16,282 bases of DNA from the NCBI GenBank assembly GCA_017882945.1, contig JADGON010000124.1:1-16282 (forward strand), written 5' to 3'. Shown piece by piece: positions 15,592-16,282 of this stretch. The position numbers and the translations under genes were made by a program. The notes under the pieces were generated by a model. It searched no databases. It saw nothing but the letters and a program-made list of their open reading frames with translations, and was not told the DNA's origin. The DNA comes from Acidimicrobiia bacterium. GTDB lineage: Bacteria > Actinomycetota > Acidimicrobiia > IMCC26256 > JAENVU01. Position 1 is the first letter of the stretch; the number at the start of each line of letters is the position of its first letter.

Positions 15592-16282
15592 GGGCGCCAC
15601 GGTACCGCCTGATGCAGCACGCCGGCCTCTCGCCACACCCGGCGTCCCCGAGAGAGCTGCGCGGCCCGGCACTCGTTGCGCGCGACCGCGAGGACCCGTT
15701 CGACCTCGGCGAGCGTCGGCGGCGGCGCGCCGAGCCATCGGCGCACGGCCCGTCGCGCCAACGCCGGATGCGCCGCCGCGAGGGTTCGCGCCGACGGTTC
15801 GTCGACCCCGGCCTCCTCGAGCAGTGCGTCCGCGAGCTCGTCGAGGAGCTCGGCTTCGGCCCGCAACACCGCGGCCTGCCGGTTGAGCACAGGAACGAGA
15901 TCGCGGCGCGCGCCCTCGCACAGCGCGGGGAGCGCGTCGAGCCGCACCCAGTTCCGCCGGTGGACCCGGTCCTGGTTCGACGGGTCGACCACGGGCGTGA
16001 GACCGCGCTCGACACACACGGCGGCGACATCCGCCCGGCGCGCTCCGAGCAGCGGACGGGTGACGTGACCGCGGCGGGCCGGCATCCCCGCGAGTCCACT
16101 GGCCCCACTCCCTCGCAACAGGTTCAGCAACACGGTCTCGGCCTGGTCGTCCGCCGTGTGAGCGACGAGCACCGCGGTCGCGCCGAGGTCGGCGCGCGCC
16201 GACTCGAGCGCGGCGTAGCGAGCGTCTCTCGCTCGCGCTTCGAGGTTGCCCCCCGGCGCGACGTCCACCCGGACGCAGCGCG
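15588..16282 (-). CDS. tilS: tRNA(Ile)-lysidine synthase, 5' part outside the window
   Basis: This is the C-terminal portion (about 230 residues) of TilS, which converts C34 of tRNA-Ile2 to lysidine so that it reads AUA. The start and the ATP-binding SGGxDS loop lie beyond the window edge. Visible from the edge are NLEARARDARY (a family signature), AHTADDQAET with one His of the usual HHxDDQAET replaced by Thr, NLLRGSGASGLAGM, and DPSN followed by RRNWVRLDALP. A helical C-terminal part with several charged repeats follows. The GTG at 16268 opens the visible frame but the preceding codons are also open and the motifs need more N-terminal sequence, so it is internal. Its stop overlaps hpt. Confidence 0.92.
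   Translation of the reverse strand, partial: RCVRVDVAPGGNLEARARDARYAALESARADLGATAVLVAHTADDQAETVLLNLLRGSGASGLAGMPARRGHVTRPLLGARRADVAAVCVERGLTPVVDPSNQDRVHRRNWVRLDALPALCEGARRDLVPVLNRQAAVLRAEAELLDELADALLEEAGVDEPSARTLAAAHPALARRAVRRWLGAPPPTLAEVERVLAVARNECRAAQLSRGRRVWREAGVLHQAVPWRP

Noticed and set aside
15592..16017. N-terminal extension of the hpt frame
   Set aside because: It is a shadow inside tilS; hpt homology begins at the GTG at 15591.

Overview
This window looks like chromosomal housekeeping DNA from a high-GC actinobacterium. GTG starts are common (10 of the 17 genes whose start lies in the window), genes overlap at GTGA or ATGA junctions, and the antisense strand is full of long spurious ORFs. 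The gene order tilS-hpt-ftsH-folE-folP-(X)-folB-folK-DUF2520-panC-nadB-nadC-coaX-lysS is a classic actinobacterial arrangement, and I recall close parallels in Mycobacterium and Streptomyces. The lack of some mycobacterial neighbours (DUF3180 gene, panD, lsr2, clpC) suggests a deeper lineage such as Acidimicrobiia. That assignment is inference.

Layout, left to right. A plus-strand long-chain polyprenyl diphosphate synthase (12-1007) converges on everything else, which is on the minus strand. Read in its own direction (from 16282 down), the minus strand holds: a partial tilS cut by the window edge, hpt, an 84-nt gap with a possible promoter, ftsH, folE, folP, an unusual phosphatase-fold gene, folB, folK, a DUF2520 gene (probable PanG-type ketopantoate reductase), panC, nadB, nadC, coaX, lysS, an SDR epimerase-like gene, and a PlsC-like gene. 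A hairpin (1952-1975) follows. After it comes a separately transcribed alpha/beta hydrolase with an 8-bp-arm palindrome upstream. Most junctions in the run are overlaps or gaps of under 45 nt, so transcription as one or two long units is likely.

Functionally the block makes cofactors: folate (folE, folP, folB, folK), CoA (DUF2520/panG, panC, coaX) and NAD (nadB, nadC). It also carries translation (tilS, lysS), purine salvage (hpt) and membrane proteolysis (ftsH). Enzymes missing from the window are a dihydroneopterin triphosphate dephosphorylating enzyme, panB, panD and nadA.

The most interesting items are three proteins that keep a fold but lack its standard catalytic residues. The first lies between folP and folB and has the tyrosine/dual-specificity phosphatase layout, but the nucleophilic Cys of HCX5R is His; its position makes it a candidate for the missing dihydroneopterin phosphate step or for a regulator. 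The other two are the translationally coupled SDR and PlsC-like pair after lysS: the SDR has Cys in place of the YxxxK lysine, and the PlsC-like protein lacks the HX4D motif. No mobile element, CRISPR array, RNA gene or defence system was seen, and no stretch over 300 nt lacks a gene.
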